Shown one piece after another: positions 25,831 through 37,766 of a stretch of 64,000 nucleotides of DNA. The translations under genes were made by a program, and so were the position numbers. The stretch covers positions 86,834,056-86,898,055 of the forward strand of contig CM055899.1 in assembly GCA_029582155.1 (NCBI GenBank), written 5' to 3'. Numbering within the stretch: position 1 is the stretch's first letter; the number at the start of each line of letters is the position of its first letter. The notes below the pieces were generated by a model. The model made no database searches and had not been told where the DNA came from. It saw only the letters and a program-made list of their open reading frames with translations. This stretch comes from Panopea generosa (Eukaryota; Mollusca; Bivalvia; Adapedonta; Hiatellidae).

Positions 25831-26123
25831 GCTGTATTATTTATAAAAGATGCTTTACTCGAATGTATTGTACTTCTTTCGCATATAATTTAAAGCTATC
25901 TTTCAATCCATCATGAAATATAGTTGTTCTTTTTTAATAGTTTTGTTAAACGAATTTTAATATTATTACCATACAATAAAGTTACAATAATGTTAATTAT
26001 GGAAATATCTTTTGTGGTTATTATTTTGGAAGCGTATATGCCTCTCAACACAGTTGAATATAACTCTATTGTTCATATTATATAGTGTCTATGATTTTCA
26101 ATGTAAGAATCCACATACTAAAG

Positions 26124-26376
26124 ATTGATTGATTGATTGATTGAATATTCAGCGTCATTTTTATGCCATCGAGAGCTAACAGACGATCAGTTAACCTAAC
26201 CACTGTTTCCTGGGATTAACCAGTACTCGAGCACACCCCATCTCCGAAAGTAACTGATAACTTTCCGACTTGAATCAGCGGTGGGAGACGAATGATAATG
26301 AGACACAATGTCGTATATCAATCATCACGGAGACTGTTGCCGAGCTGGGATTCGAACTCATGACCCCTGGATTGAT
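26124..26376 (-). mobile_element. tRNA-derived SINE, copy 2 (5'-truncated)
   Basis: Same family as the copies at 13.5 and 51.9 kb. The insertion is bounded by a perfect 11-bp duplication, ACATACTAAAG, at 26113-26123 and 26377-26387. The plus strand begins with the attgattgattg tail. The minus-strand 5' end stops within the anticodon region of the tRNA-like head, so it was truncated on insertion while box B (GAGTTCGAATCCC) remains. Confidence 0.92.
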
Positions 26377-26387
26377 ACATACTAAAG

Positions 26388-26965
26388 AACTAAAGGTACT
26401 TGCCCATGGCAAAAAATGTCCAAGCTGTTTAATATTATATTTTCTTATTTTGCTTGTATTGTTGTTTTATTTTGTTGCTGTCCTTTGTTTTGATTATACA
26501 GAAGTGCAGTGTACTTACACCACTAATCTTTAGTTTATTATTTACGAAATCATAAAAATCCTCTAAAAATATTCACCTCAATGGTTAATAAAAGTGACCA
26601 GTATGATAAACTGTTATTGCAGTATGTGCTATGTCAATATTTGTTTTACAGAAAGCACAATGTGGATTATATCTTCGCACAATAACTGTGGCGGGAGGAA
26701 TACATCAATCTGAGTATAACCATCGACATGTTACAAAAAATATGATACGATGAGTTAATATATGGATAAAAATTGATATGTTACGTTCATTATTTTTGTA
26801 TGTTTGGTATTCATATAAAAATATAAAAATAAACATAAGCATTCATTACTTATTTGTTTTATTTTCACAGGAATGGTGTATGTTATGCAATAAAAACGTT
26901 GAAGTCAACGAGTACAAATTAGGCAAAGTTTTCAAGAAAGAAAAGACAAAGAGAAAAAGAAAGCG
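26388..26965. other. No supported gene upstream of the DUF229 remnant
   Basis: AT-rich sequence. An acceptor-like tttattttcacag at 26865-26876 precedes the DUF229 remnant by about 90 bp and might mark its old 5' intron. Confidence 0.4.
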
Positions 26966-28926
26966 ATGGAAAGAGACATTCATAAGATTATGTTGGCGTT
27001 TTATCTAAGTATAAATGTGGTTTTTATGGGTTACTGTTTTGTGTTGGTCTATTATTATTAAAATTTATTGCCTATAAAGAGTATAAAGAAACATAATACT
27101 GTGGTGAGTAAAGAAGCAAACAGATTGTTGATTAAAAAAGCAAAATATCGAATTACAGAATGTATGTAAACTCCACAGGTTGAACCCGTGGAATGCTGCT
27201 TTAAAGAGATTCATTAAAGCTCCAGAAAAGATACACTGCACATCTCATTCCACACTCTGGTATGTTGATGTTAACGGGCATTTGCAGTTTAATCAGTCAG
27301 CTATTTCTCAATATTCATAGACATCACTGAAATGGGTGCATCACATGGTTCAATGAAAGGGTGGAGATGACGATGTCAGATATAAAAAAGGCAATATCAT
27401 TTCAACCACCAACTTTTATAAATGGTCGTCAATTTCGCGTAGTTTGCAACGATCACAATTCAACAACAGCATATGATTATGTACATGTAAATATGGCTTG
27501 GAATGAATCTCAAGCACGAGAGGATGCCATACGACTTAAAACTGATAACCAGTTGTCCGTCATTATCGTTGACTTAGATTCTGTATCTCGATCTCAGGCA
27601 ATCCGAATGTTGCCCAGGTCATATAAATACCTCAGGGAAACATTATGATCTTATGATCTTGAAGGCTTTATGAAAGTGGGACTCAATACTTTTCTAAACC
27701 TGATTTCCTTGTTGACAGGTTTAAATAGTAATACACCAGCCATCACAAATTTCTAGATAGCATACCATTTTTTTGGAAAGACATGTCAAAATCTGGCTAC
27801 ACAACACTATATGCAGAAGAATGGGCATCTTACGCTACCTTTAATTTCGAAAAACGTGGATTCAATATGTCCCCAGTAGACTACTACTACTATAGACCAT
27901 ACTGTTTGACAATGAATGAAAGAAAGCTTACCTATCATAATCAACCCTCTGGGAAATTCAATAGATGGTTGATATGGAAATAAACATATGTTTGATTTGC
28001 AAATTGATTATCTGAAACGATATATAAGAAAATGCACAAAACGTCTCAAGTTTGGATTATTCTTTGATAATATTGGCCATGATGATTTCCGTGCAATTGG
28101 ACTTGTTGACGAGCCTTTGTTAGACTTTTTGCAGTGGATGGAAAGTAATGGTCATCTTGAGAGATCGATACTTAGTGTAGGGAGTGACCATGGTTTTCGC
28201 GTAGGTGGTCCAAGCACTACATTCGTTGGAAGTCTTGAAAATGACATGCCCTTTATGTGTATTTATTTACCAGAAATGCTAAAACTCAAAGTTCAGATGG
28301 ATTCATGATAATTTATTGCATATACACAACAATTGGGTTCACACTATGACGTGTACGCAACATTGAGAGATAATCTACACAGAAACTATGTTGAATCCAC
28401 ATAACCACCAGTTTCAGATGTACAAGTAGGAAGAAGCCGTTTCACTAAGATTCCAGATACACGGACGTGCCAGGACGCTGGCGTCCCGTCCCAGTATTGT
28501 TCCTGTTATGACACGAAGCCAGTCAATGTATCATATCCGCCGTTACAGACACTACTCGCTTTCGCAGTGAATCAACTGAATACTCACCTGAAAAAAGCAC
28601 GGAGACATTTGTGCAAAGCTTCGTTCATTAATATAACTGAAGCAAAGTTCAGTATAGCTCCAAGTGAATATCTCAAACATGTTTCGTGGATTCCAGTGGA
28701 CTTCAACCAACCTTATGAAAATGGCACACATAGCCCGGGTCGATATATGATTATAGTCTATACAAGCCTTGGACAACAATTATTTGCAGCTACACTTGAA
28801 CTGCGGCAGAAAAATGAAATAACGCCTATTCGAGATATCGATCGAGTCAATACATATGGGAACCAGTCACACTGTGTCACTGATGTCAGACTGAAGCAGT
28901 ATTGCTACTGTTCCGATTTATTATAG
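26966..28926 (+). pseudogene. DUF229-family membrane-anchored protein, pseudogene
   Basis: Fragments in three frames, read in order, cover a whole DUF229 protein of about 650 codons, a family in the sulfatase/alkaline phosphatase superfamily of unknown substrate. The ATG at 26966 starts a basic stretch and one hydrophobic anchor (MLAFYLSINVVFMGYCFVLV). The N-terminal block CKLHRLNPWNAALKRF lies near 27165. Metal-site motifs remain: VIIVDLDSVSRSQ (27361-27648 frame), DNIGHDDFRAIGL and GSDHGFRVG (27988-28308 frame). The C-terminal part has RTCQDAGVPSQYCSCYD and ends at 28926. Damage includes a stop after VYYY, a 4-bp duplication (tgtatgta), a stop at 27318, a tandem duplication of ATGATCTT (27645-27660) that shifts the frame, and later stops near 27750 and 28310. 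No intron is evident inside, so a retrocopy is possible; no poly(A) or target duplication was identified. Confidence 0.85.
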
Positions 28927-30379
28927 CTTTGCCATGTCAATGTTCTATTACTTTTCCCAATGTAGGAACTATATAGAGTCTCTCATATGATTATCTATTT
29001 ATATTGAATTATCAAACGAGTATTTTGTCGAGAATCATATCATTTCACCTAACGAGTTTCATAAATAGTAGATACAAATGTAATAGGCTATTTATCACAT
29101 AACTCAAATTTAAGGGAAATAAAAACTTCAAAGTGACAATCTGGTTACCTAGTAAACAATATGAAATTGGTGTAATTCTGTTACCATTCATTGAAGCAAA
29201 TACAACAAAAAGTGGTCCGTAAAGGAATTTTATTTTATTAATCTTTTCTCTCAGATGTTTATACTTTTTGTCTTTAAATCAATAACCAATAACAAAACAC
29301 CTTTTTTTAGGAATAAGCGTACCAATATCTGAAAATAATTTAAAACAAAAACAGTTATATCCAAAACACGCGATTGCAATGCAATATCATACTGACGCCA
29401 TGTAGTACCTACGTCATAGTTAATAAGCCGCGAACTTAAATGTTTTAACACACGTGTGTTGGTGAATCGTGTTTTATTGAAAGACAGTGCCACTGTCAAT
29501 AATGAATTTTCTTTCTAATTTGTCGCTACGACGGACAGCTGCTTTTAATACGGTTTACATGTACATTGGCTTAGTTTTTTGAGTTCGAGTTGACCTGTTA
29601 ATAGTATATGTGCTGCTGAACATTTGGAGCATGTGCTATTGGCATATTTGGGTTGTTTGCGTATACAATGCTAGATCTTTGTTAATGCGGCAGTGGTTAT
29701 TCACAGAAGATATGTTTTTTTGTGACCGGATGTTTTCATGATGTGATTTTGCAGGAACATTATTGTCATTCATGTTTAAGCAATTTTTTCTGGTACTGTG
29801 GTTTGTTAGTTTCTTATCTGTTGTGATACCAGCAGATTTGAGGCGATATCAGCGATATAGAATGGTGTGTCGGCTTGTAATAGTTTAGTGGTCTCTTCTG
29901 AGTATATACATTGTTAACACGTACAGAGAAATTTGAGGTATCTGTTCAAAGTTAAATTCGAACGAGACGACGTTTTTCAGATTGTCACCGTCTCCAGTAC
30001 AATTGTCAGTCTCTCCACTTCAAACACTATTTCTATGTCCGGATCACAGTTTGATCATAGAAGCGTCTCGGCGATACACCATTTCAGGCACAACGCTCAT
30101 GCATTTCCTTTCAATTTGCACGGTATTACCGACTTAATATAGATCAACCATCTTTGCGTTTTGAATTTTTGACAGCGCGTATGAGTGCATCGGTGAAGTG
30201 AATCTGCAGTGATACTACACTAGGTTAAAAAATAAAGGTATCATGGGTTTACTATACTTCAGTACCGGAAGTCATGTGGTAAATTACTGATAATGGACAC
30301 CCCAGCAAAATGCCTCAGTTTATGTAAGTAAATCGAGCCTGATTTTAACCCATTATTTGCAAAGCATAAAGGAATAAAG
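28927..30379. other. No supported gene
   Basis: AT-rich sequence between the DUF229 remnant and repeat family R. Short open frames near 29251 and 29933 have no recognisable domain. Confidence 0.5.
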
Positions 30380-30625
30380 ATCAGATTAGTAGTTTTGAAT
30401 CCTTATCTGGATCCTACTCATACAGTTCATGTATTTAAAATGTCCGTCTAGTTCAGATGTGTTGCATGTAAACCATAATTGACACCAATGCTATCGGATT
30501 GGTAGATGCCTTGATCTTGTGTATAGGTTTATATATTTGAATTGTAGCTAGGCGTGCTCGCCATAGTCTTGTCTGTAAATTTGTGTCTGGTTGTTCACAA
30601 ACAATTATCTCCATATATACTTCAT
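30380..30625 (+). repeat. Dispersed repeat family R, copy A
   Basis: Shares gaatccttatctggatc, ctactcata, a tcatgtaaa-type block, gttgacacaaatgctat, ggtagatgcctt and gtagctaggcgtgctcgcc with copy B directly downstream, and its last third with the copy at 20.2 kb. Confidence 0.75.
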
Positions 30626-30699
30626 ACATTGTGAATGTACATCGGAAAAAATCTCAAATATTGCAAATACTGTTGTTGTGATTTCATTTATCTCCCGTT

Positions 30700-30966
30700 A
30701 TGAAATGAATACATACAATTCCACTGTATCTTCATGATCCAACGGGTTTCTATGTGTATCCTTTATATAGCGTGTGAGTAGTTATGAATCCTTAATTGGA
30801 TCATACTCATATAAAGCTATCAGGTCATGTAAATGTTCCAACAGTCCAGATGAGTTTCATGCATAACTATAGTATATAAGTCATGGTTGACACAAATGCT
30901 ATTGAGTTGGTAGAGGCCTTATGCTTGTGTCTGTGGTTTGCATTATAGCTAGGCGGACGCTCTACC
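30700..30966 (+). repeat. Dispersed repeat family R, copy B
   Basis: Starts with ccactgtatcttcatgatcc, as in the 20.2-kb copy, continues with gaatccttaattggatcata and ends at tagctaggcggacgctctac. Its right end runs almost directly into the 31-bp minisatellite. Confidence 0.75.
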
Positions 30967-30994
30967 TTTATACCACGTTGCAGTATTTTTGGAG

Positions 30995-31802
30995 ATATGA
31001 ATTGATACGATTAACTTTTAACAGAGATATAACTGATACGGTTAACTGATTGTTAGAGATATAACTCATAAGATTAACATTTTAACAGAAATATAACTCA
31101 TTAGATTAAGTTTTTACAGAGTTATTACTCATGATATTAACATTTTATTGAGATGTGACTAATAACATCAACTTCTTACAGAGATATAACCCATAACATT
31201 AACTTTTTACAAAGACAGAACTCATGACATTAACTTCTTACATATATATAAGTCATAACATTAATATTTATAAAGATATGACTCATAACAATATTTTTTA
31301 CAGATATATAACTCATAACATTGACATTTAATAGAAATATGGCTCATTACATTAATTTTTACACAGAAAAATCTCATAAAATTAACTCTTTACAGATATA
31401 TAAATTATAACATTAACTTTTAAAAGAGATATGACACATAACATTAACTTTTTATAGAGATGAGACACATAACACTAGCTTTTTATATAAATATGACTCA
31501 TAACATTACCTTTTTTAAAAGATATAACTCTTAAAGTTAGCTTCTTACAGAGATATAACTCATAACCGTAACATTTACTTCTTACAGAGATATAATTCAT
31601 AACTTTTACAATAACTTTTTACAAAGACAGAACTCATAAATGTTACATTAACTTTTTACAGAAATATAACGTATAACTGTGACATTAATTTTTTACAGAG
31701 ATATAACTCATAACATCAACTTCTTACAAAGATATAACTCATAACTGTTATATTTACTTTAAACAGAGATATAACTCATAACATTAAATTCTTACAGAGA
31801 TG
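30995..31802. repeat. 31-bp minisatellite, about 26 units
   Basis: Units of the form acagagatataactcataa followed by cattaactttt, with many single-base variants and occasional longer units that carry an extra ctgttacatt. The AT-rich unit has no coding content. Confidence 0.88.
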
Positions 31803-33557
31803 TTGGTTGCCTACCCCATTGATAGAATACTATAATATGCGAAATTTGATGAACATATTCTCCAGTATTTATTTCATTACAACGGTGTTTTTTTATTTGA
31901 ATACTAAATTCAAATGTAACTTAAAATTATATTAGCGCACGAGGAAAAACATTTATTATATATGATAATATGCACATTACAAAACTGATAGCTGTGCTTT
32001 CAAGCATATTCATACGTCTTCCTTATATGATCGACATTATTGTAGCGTTACGTTTATTTTAGGCAACATTTTAAATACGCGTAATGTCCATAATAATATT
32101 TTATTGTTTGACCTGCTGTAATTATAAAATAAATAAAAAACAAGGCGTCACTGTTGCGTATGATAACTTTGGCGGTGATCAAGACAGCAAATCCGACGTT
32201 AGCAGGACTGTCTGTGCCTTTGGATGAACGCCCGTTTAAAACATCTAATACGCTTAAAATATAATCTCGGAAATTGAACTTTATTCATACTTGAAGATTG
32301 AAATACTGGTTTTACAGCATTTGATCAGTTTTTATTCATGCCAATTTCATATAGAATATCATTGAAAATTCATCAAGTGATACAACAGTGCAATAACAAG
32401 ATAACAAAGAAAACAAAAACCCTAGACATCAAAATAGAAATCACATAACATTGTGTGTACGGAAGGCATTATATAGCAATTTTAATAAACTTCACTCAAC
32501 TTTATTATTGACTGAGTATAGAAACTAAGAGATATAGCACATTGATAACAGAATGACGTTAACGTCTGACAACACAGTTATGTTTCTTTTTCACAAGGTG
32601 ACATAATTCTTACGTAAAATAAAAGTTCTATGTAATTTGGTTTTGAAATGTATTCAAAATGGTTCAAAGTGGTCCTGATTTTGTGCTGCAGATAAGTAGA
32701 GCAAAAGTTGGCATAGCATACACTACAATATGACATTACTGGTGTTAAAAAAATGACTTGTATAGGATTTCAACTTATGCATGATGAAACTATGAGCATT
32801 TGAGGACATCTCTCAACCTACCAATCATTATGCCTTTTTATGTTGGCATACATTCCTGTTAGGAAAAACAATATTTTACAACAGTCTATGTGGATTTTTT
32901 TACCGTGTAATTCCTAAACCTTATTTGATATAGAACAACATTCAACTGTGTAGTTAGACCTTATACTGTTTTCTTTTTAATTTCATAAGTTCCTCAATAA
33001 GACAATTAACTGCATGTTCTGATTAAGGTTAGTGAAACCAGTTACGATTCAAGTACTCAAATATATTTATCAGATTTCGCCAGTTCAAAATACATGTATC
33101 TATAGGTAATAAAACAATTAATTGAATATTTCATATGGATCAACTAAACTCAATGCCACAATGAGCTCAAGGTTTAACTTTTTTTATATCCCATTCCAGC
33201 CAATCTAAGAACTCGTCCAAGATTTTTAGTTTATATAACTATTGTGTAAGTTTGGCAAGGACTGAATAAAGCGTGTACTAGTGTTCCCTTAAAATCACAT
33301 TATTAAATGGTCTATGATTTAAATATCATATCTACAACAGTAAATATCCAATTTGGCAAATTCAAAACCTCTTTTGAGTTTTAGGTTTATATAAGTTAAC
33401 CCCTGAGTAAGTATGGTGTAGAAATGAAAATACGTGAGCCAGAGTGCACACAATGTCAAATTGTGCATTTTCTTGTGTCCCAATGGCAATTTTGACAGTC
33501 GACTGACACAGGACTATAATAGCTCGACTTTGTCTTAAGTTTGCTCAGCTGAGCGTA
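31803..33557. other. No supported gene
   Basis: AT-rich sequence between the minisatellite and the left 459-bp repeat. I looked for inverted repeats matching the right side of the composite element and saw none. Confidence 0.5.
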
Positions 33558-34016
33558 AACGTCTCACATACCAATTAATTTTGCACTGTACTACATATAG
33601 AGACATGCACTTCTGGAACACTGAACACATTACTGATGGTTCTAAAAGCACTTTGTTTCCATAGATTGTCATCTGTTGCTCCAAATATGCAGAAAAAAAC
33701 ATTGGGTTGACCAGGTTGCTTTTTCACAAAATCCATGGTTTGAGGACACCCCTTCATTTTTGACAATTCTGTTCAATTTTTGCAGTGTATCACTACGCAT
33801 CTTCAAACTGTTATATCTTCATCAAACAGCAACCAGTGTCAGCCAAACTTGGCACAACTCATGACAATGTTCCATTCTTCTCATCTGTAGAAAAAAACAC
33901 GAGCATTTAAAGCATTTTCAAAAATACTAAGCCAAACCAAATCACACAGCTCTAATTTGTCGGGCGTAATAATCTTGCTACCGCCATGTAGGGGAGGTAA
34001 TTCTTCAGTGAGACCT
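33558..34016. repeat. 459-bp direct repeat, left copy
   Basis: Identical to 37767-38225 except for six substitutions, with no indel (about 98.7%). The unit itself begins AACGTCTCAC and ends GTGAGACCT, so GTCTCAC and GTGAGAC form a short inverted repeat at its borders. The two copies bracket the transposase and endonuclease genes in the same orientation. On the minus strand it contains the same putative exon as the right copy. Confidence 0.95.
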
Positions 34017-34693
34017 TGAAGAGCAGAACGGTCAGTCGCGACTTTATGAAATGTTTGTCGCTAAAACTTGCACTATTTCCCTACATAAAAAAACAGTACT
34101 TGGCTTTTTCTGATCACAATTTTTAAAATTAGGGTTGAAATTAGGAAGGGTATCTCATGCAACTTATAATGGTTTCTGCAAGCATAAAAACTAAAAAAAC
34201 TGCACCAACATAGAATCACTAGATCATGAATATTTTTTTTCTGATGCAGTAAATGCTTTGAAAGTGCTAATATGCCTTCTAAAATGATTATTCTATGATT
34301 TACTTTAATAAGTTTCATTTCACATGTAATATTATGTAATGTTGATGTTCAAATATATGCTCATATATGGAATTACATGTTTATTTCTTTAAATAAATCT
34401 GCTATTATTTTAACAAAACCTTGTCTTAGACTTTTTATTTCTGCTTCCAAATGAACTTCATTGTTTGTAGATATATTTACCTGGCTGACTAATCTGTTTA
34501 TAATCTGTATGTACACACACTGCAGCTTCCTAGGTGACACTGTCCAAATCTCAAAGTACTGTACAATTAGCTACTGCCTTTTCCTGTATGGGGATAAGTA
34601 GATAAGTTAAACATTAATCAATTGTCAAAAGTTTATGAAAGAGCTAGGAAGTAATATATTTTGTGGTGGAAGAAAATCAGAATATCAGGAAAT

Positions 34694-35970
34694 ATGCGAA
34701 ATACACGATATCGTTCAAAAATGCTCAATAAAGGGCGTAAGAGTTCGCAATTCCAAAAAGGATTTGATCCAAGAAGATTACTAACTTGCATGGAAAGATG
34801 GTCTGGTATTGATTCCAGCAATCAATCAACCACACTGAAGAGAATGACGAAAGATGCTTATGATAGTGTTGTCATGCAAGACAAAAAATCAGACATTTTA
34901 CTGTGTGGAGCAGTTGACAAGAAGGTACCAGCCACAAAGATTTTAAGGCCAGGCAAGCCATCTGTCAGTGCTATAGAAGATGCACTAAAACCATGTAGTA
35001 AAGATGAAAGTGAAAAAAAAGGAACTGTGTACCTACCGTATTTTCCATTTGGGAAAGACTGCGGATATGTTTTTCGAGAACTATGCAGGACACAGATTCT
35101 GGGATGACACCTGTGAAGGAAAATTGGAGTTTGACATGGAATTTGACAAACAGATGGCATTTGGATGGCGCGAGAAACTAAAATGTGCTAAATATGGCTT
35201 TACGGGCAAAACATATAACTTATACAGAGAACTTGAGACTGGTCGACGTTGACCGAAGTCGGCTGATATCAACCTGTCAGTAGCAGTGGGACTGCTAGAC
35301 ACTAAAATTGGTCCAAACGACTTGCGATATCTGTTGGTTTGTTTGAAAATACCGCCTCCATCTTACAAATCCATGCAAACTCATTGCAATTTTGCAGCAG
35401 ATAAAGTGACAGAGGTTGCAGAAGCTAGTTTTCACCGAGCCAGGTGCCAAGTCATCGAAAACAATGAAGCCTGTGGATTTGGCAGGGATTGTTCTATTAT
35501 AGCTGGGGTGGATTCCCACTATAACAACAGTCTGAGACAAACAGGGGAGACAACTCCAATGCAGTCAGCAACTCAAGTCAGTACAACAATCATTGAGATG
35601 CAAACAAAACATAAGAAGGCGATTGCAATGAATGTTTGAAGCAAACTTTGTTCTCATAGAGATGCTGCAACTTGTAACAAGGTGGGAGGGTGCAGTAAAA
35701 ATCTGAAGGATAACCAGTCAATAGGTAGAGTGCATTACTTATATTTCTTTTCAATTATCATTTCTAAGTTGCAAGCTTATAATATTCTTCTTTAAAAGAG
35801 AAAAATAGTAAATGAAAAACGAATAACGAAAAACCAAGAAAAACCAAAAAAAAAATGAAATACTATAACGCGTAATAATATTTCTATAGTACTGATAATA
35901 AAAATTATTAAGTTTAAAAAAAATAATTTAAAGCTGAGCTACTAATGCCTGACATATATCCTTATTATAT

Positions 35971-36022
<52 letters not shown>

Positions 36023-37135
36023 CAAACTGTATAACAACATAAATGTATGTAATCATGAAATATCTATACTTCACTAAATGCTTGTCTCTGGCCAACACAA
36101 TGACTTAATTTGAATAGCACGTTAACACAAGCCAAAGAAATTCCATTTTACAAGATTAAATGAAACACTCGCATTATATCTTTTTCAGGTGACGAACGCA
36201 GAGAGGCGAAACTAGCTATGGAGGCAATTTTAAACAGTGATTCGCCAGTAACAATAAACAATATGGTTACCGATTGGGACAGCAACGCGTTCAAGGGAGC
36301 AAATGAAGCACAAATGGCCATATGTGGGAAGCCGATGCAAAGAATGGCAGACGTTGTTCACCTAACAAAAACAATGAGAAACAAGATAACTCGAACAGTA
36401 TTTTCTCCTGAAATGTTTCCCGCTCGCATAAAACGAGATTGCACCTATATACAAAGAAGGTTTGCGAAAGATGTCTGTCACAGAGTTCAATGTGAATTCA
36501 AAAATTTGCAAAAGAAATTTGGTAACACTAATTTGTCTCTACTGCAGGAAAAGTGTGAGAATGTGAAAACAGCCATTGTAGATTGTTATACTGGTAAATG
36601 TAAGGACACATGTCCCAAATTTTCAACGTGTTGTGGTGGCAAGCCACCAGTCTGCATGTGGAAAAAACAGTTTATGCCAAAATGCAAGCCTCTAATAATT
36701 CAGGGTGAGAATAGAATAAAATTTCTTCAATGTTTGGACATGCGCCTGGGAAAAGACGCCGTCATTAAGACGCGAAAAGCTGCAGACACCAATAAGCTTG
36801 AGGCATTACACCGCGGAATAAATGCATCAAATCCAAAAGATGTAACATACCGTCGTAATGCCAAAGCCAGAAAATTAAGTGCTGCAGCTCGTTTAAACGA
36901 CGGCCGGGCAAATTCATCGATAGAAAAAATTAAGGCAGTAGGAGCACAGTTCCCATCAAATACAAAAGTTTTGCGCTCACTTAAAAACATTCAGGACAAG
37001 AATATCTATGACAAAATGCGCCAGGGCTCACTGGCTTACAAAAAAGCACGTTTCAAACAAAAAGTAGTCAAATTTCAACAATATGATTCTGATCGACAGC
37101 ACAAAACATATTCACCTGACCTTCTTGACATGTAA
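34694..37135 (+). pseudogene. Mutator-like transposase, two exons, broken
   Basis: Probably the transposase of a MULE-type cut-and-paste element, recognised from the layout of the Mutator-like transposase domain. Exon 1 (ATG 34694 to 35724) has a basic N-terminus, then the AFGWREKLKCAKYGFTGKTY block, SADINLSVAVGLLDTKIGP, and IIAGVDSHYNNSLRQTG with a candidate first catalytic Asp. It ends at donor GTAGAG. The intron is 35725-36188, with an (AT)n tract. Exon 2 (36189-37135) joins in phase 1 and stays open to the stop. It holds DWDSNAFKGANE (candidate second Asp), ADVVHLTKTMRNKI (conserved His), a Cys cluster CYTGKCKDTCPKFSTCC, and a basic tail with TNKLEALHRGINASNPKDVT. Damage: a one-base shift at the A8 run 35013-35020, TGA at 35250 (GGT CGA CGT TGA, likely a CpG decay of CGA) and TGA at 35637. 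It faces the endonuclease gene tail to tail, 107 bp apart. Confidence 0.8.
35975..36020. repeat. (AT)n tract in the transposase intron
   Basis: About 20 AT units after a cacaca lead-in, wholly inside the intron 35725-36188. Confidence 0.95.
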
Positions 37136-37242
37136 TTGAGGCTAAAACTTGTAGTTTGGCATAACTAGTTTTTAGGGAGTGGGTGGGGTATGAAATATGC
37201 ATAAAACATCATAGAAGTAGAACAAAAACACATATTTCTGGT

Positions 37243-37594
37243 TTAACTCACCTGAAGCATGCAGTCTGGATACTGTTTATGTCCTAGACAATGCTTTGGT
37301 ATGGTGTGAAGGCATTGTTGTCTCTCCATGTTTACAAAATGTGGTTCCAGGCTCAGATGGTCAAACTGCAAACAGAGGCTGTTGTGACACAGATGGCTAA
37401 CATCATGGCTCTGTGGCAACTCAGAAACACATTTTACACACATATATAGTGCTCTGTGAGCCAATGTGTTCTTTTGTCTGGTAGATCCTGCCAACAAAAC
37501 TGACTGTCGCCCATATTCAATGACTTTATCACCACACACATGTCTGTTCAGTCCCAAATCTCTATTATAAAGCATACATTCTGTATACTTTGTC
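37243..37594 (-). CDS. His-Cys-box (I-PpoI-like) endonuclease, 3' exon
   Basis: A nuclease of the beta-beta-alpha-metal class with the zinc-binding loop of homing endonucleases. The frame is open from 37626 (127 codons); residues are numbered from its first Met. VSHLCHN (76-82), C85, H90, E94, N99 and C105 are in place. From H78 the key residues follow at +2, +7, +12, +21 and +27, the spacing of His98, Cys100, Cys105, His110, Asn119 and Cys125 in I-PpoI as I recall them. C17 and C113, H116, C122 can supply the remaining zinc ligands, and HRALYMCVKC matches the helix before the loop. The start at 37626 may be artificial: the minus-strand acceptor CTACAGCAG at 37595 joins in frame to a donor at 37780, placing the first exon inside the right 459-bp repeat. 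No stop interrupts this exon, unlike the neighbouring transposase. Confidence 0.7.
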
Positions 37595-37766
37595 CTGCTG
37601 TAGTCAATTTTACACTGTAAAATCATTAAATACTTATTAAAATCCGTTTGTAAGCTTCAAAATCAACTTCTGAATGTTAAAACACACGTGTTTGATAAAT
37701 AAAACAATCTTCATCAAACAAACGCACAATGACACAGCGTCTTCTGCTTCAGATGTCTGTTTCTTG

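Noticed and set aside
33575-33864. Short frames on both strands in the 459-bp repeats
   Set aside because: The plus-strand frames have no domain, and only the minus frame that fits a splice junction was kept as a tentative exon.
36727-36990. 87-codon minus-strand frame
   Set aside because: Shadow of transposase exon 2.
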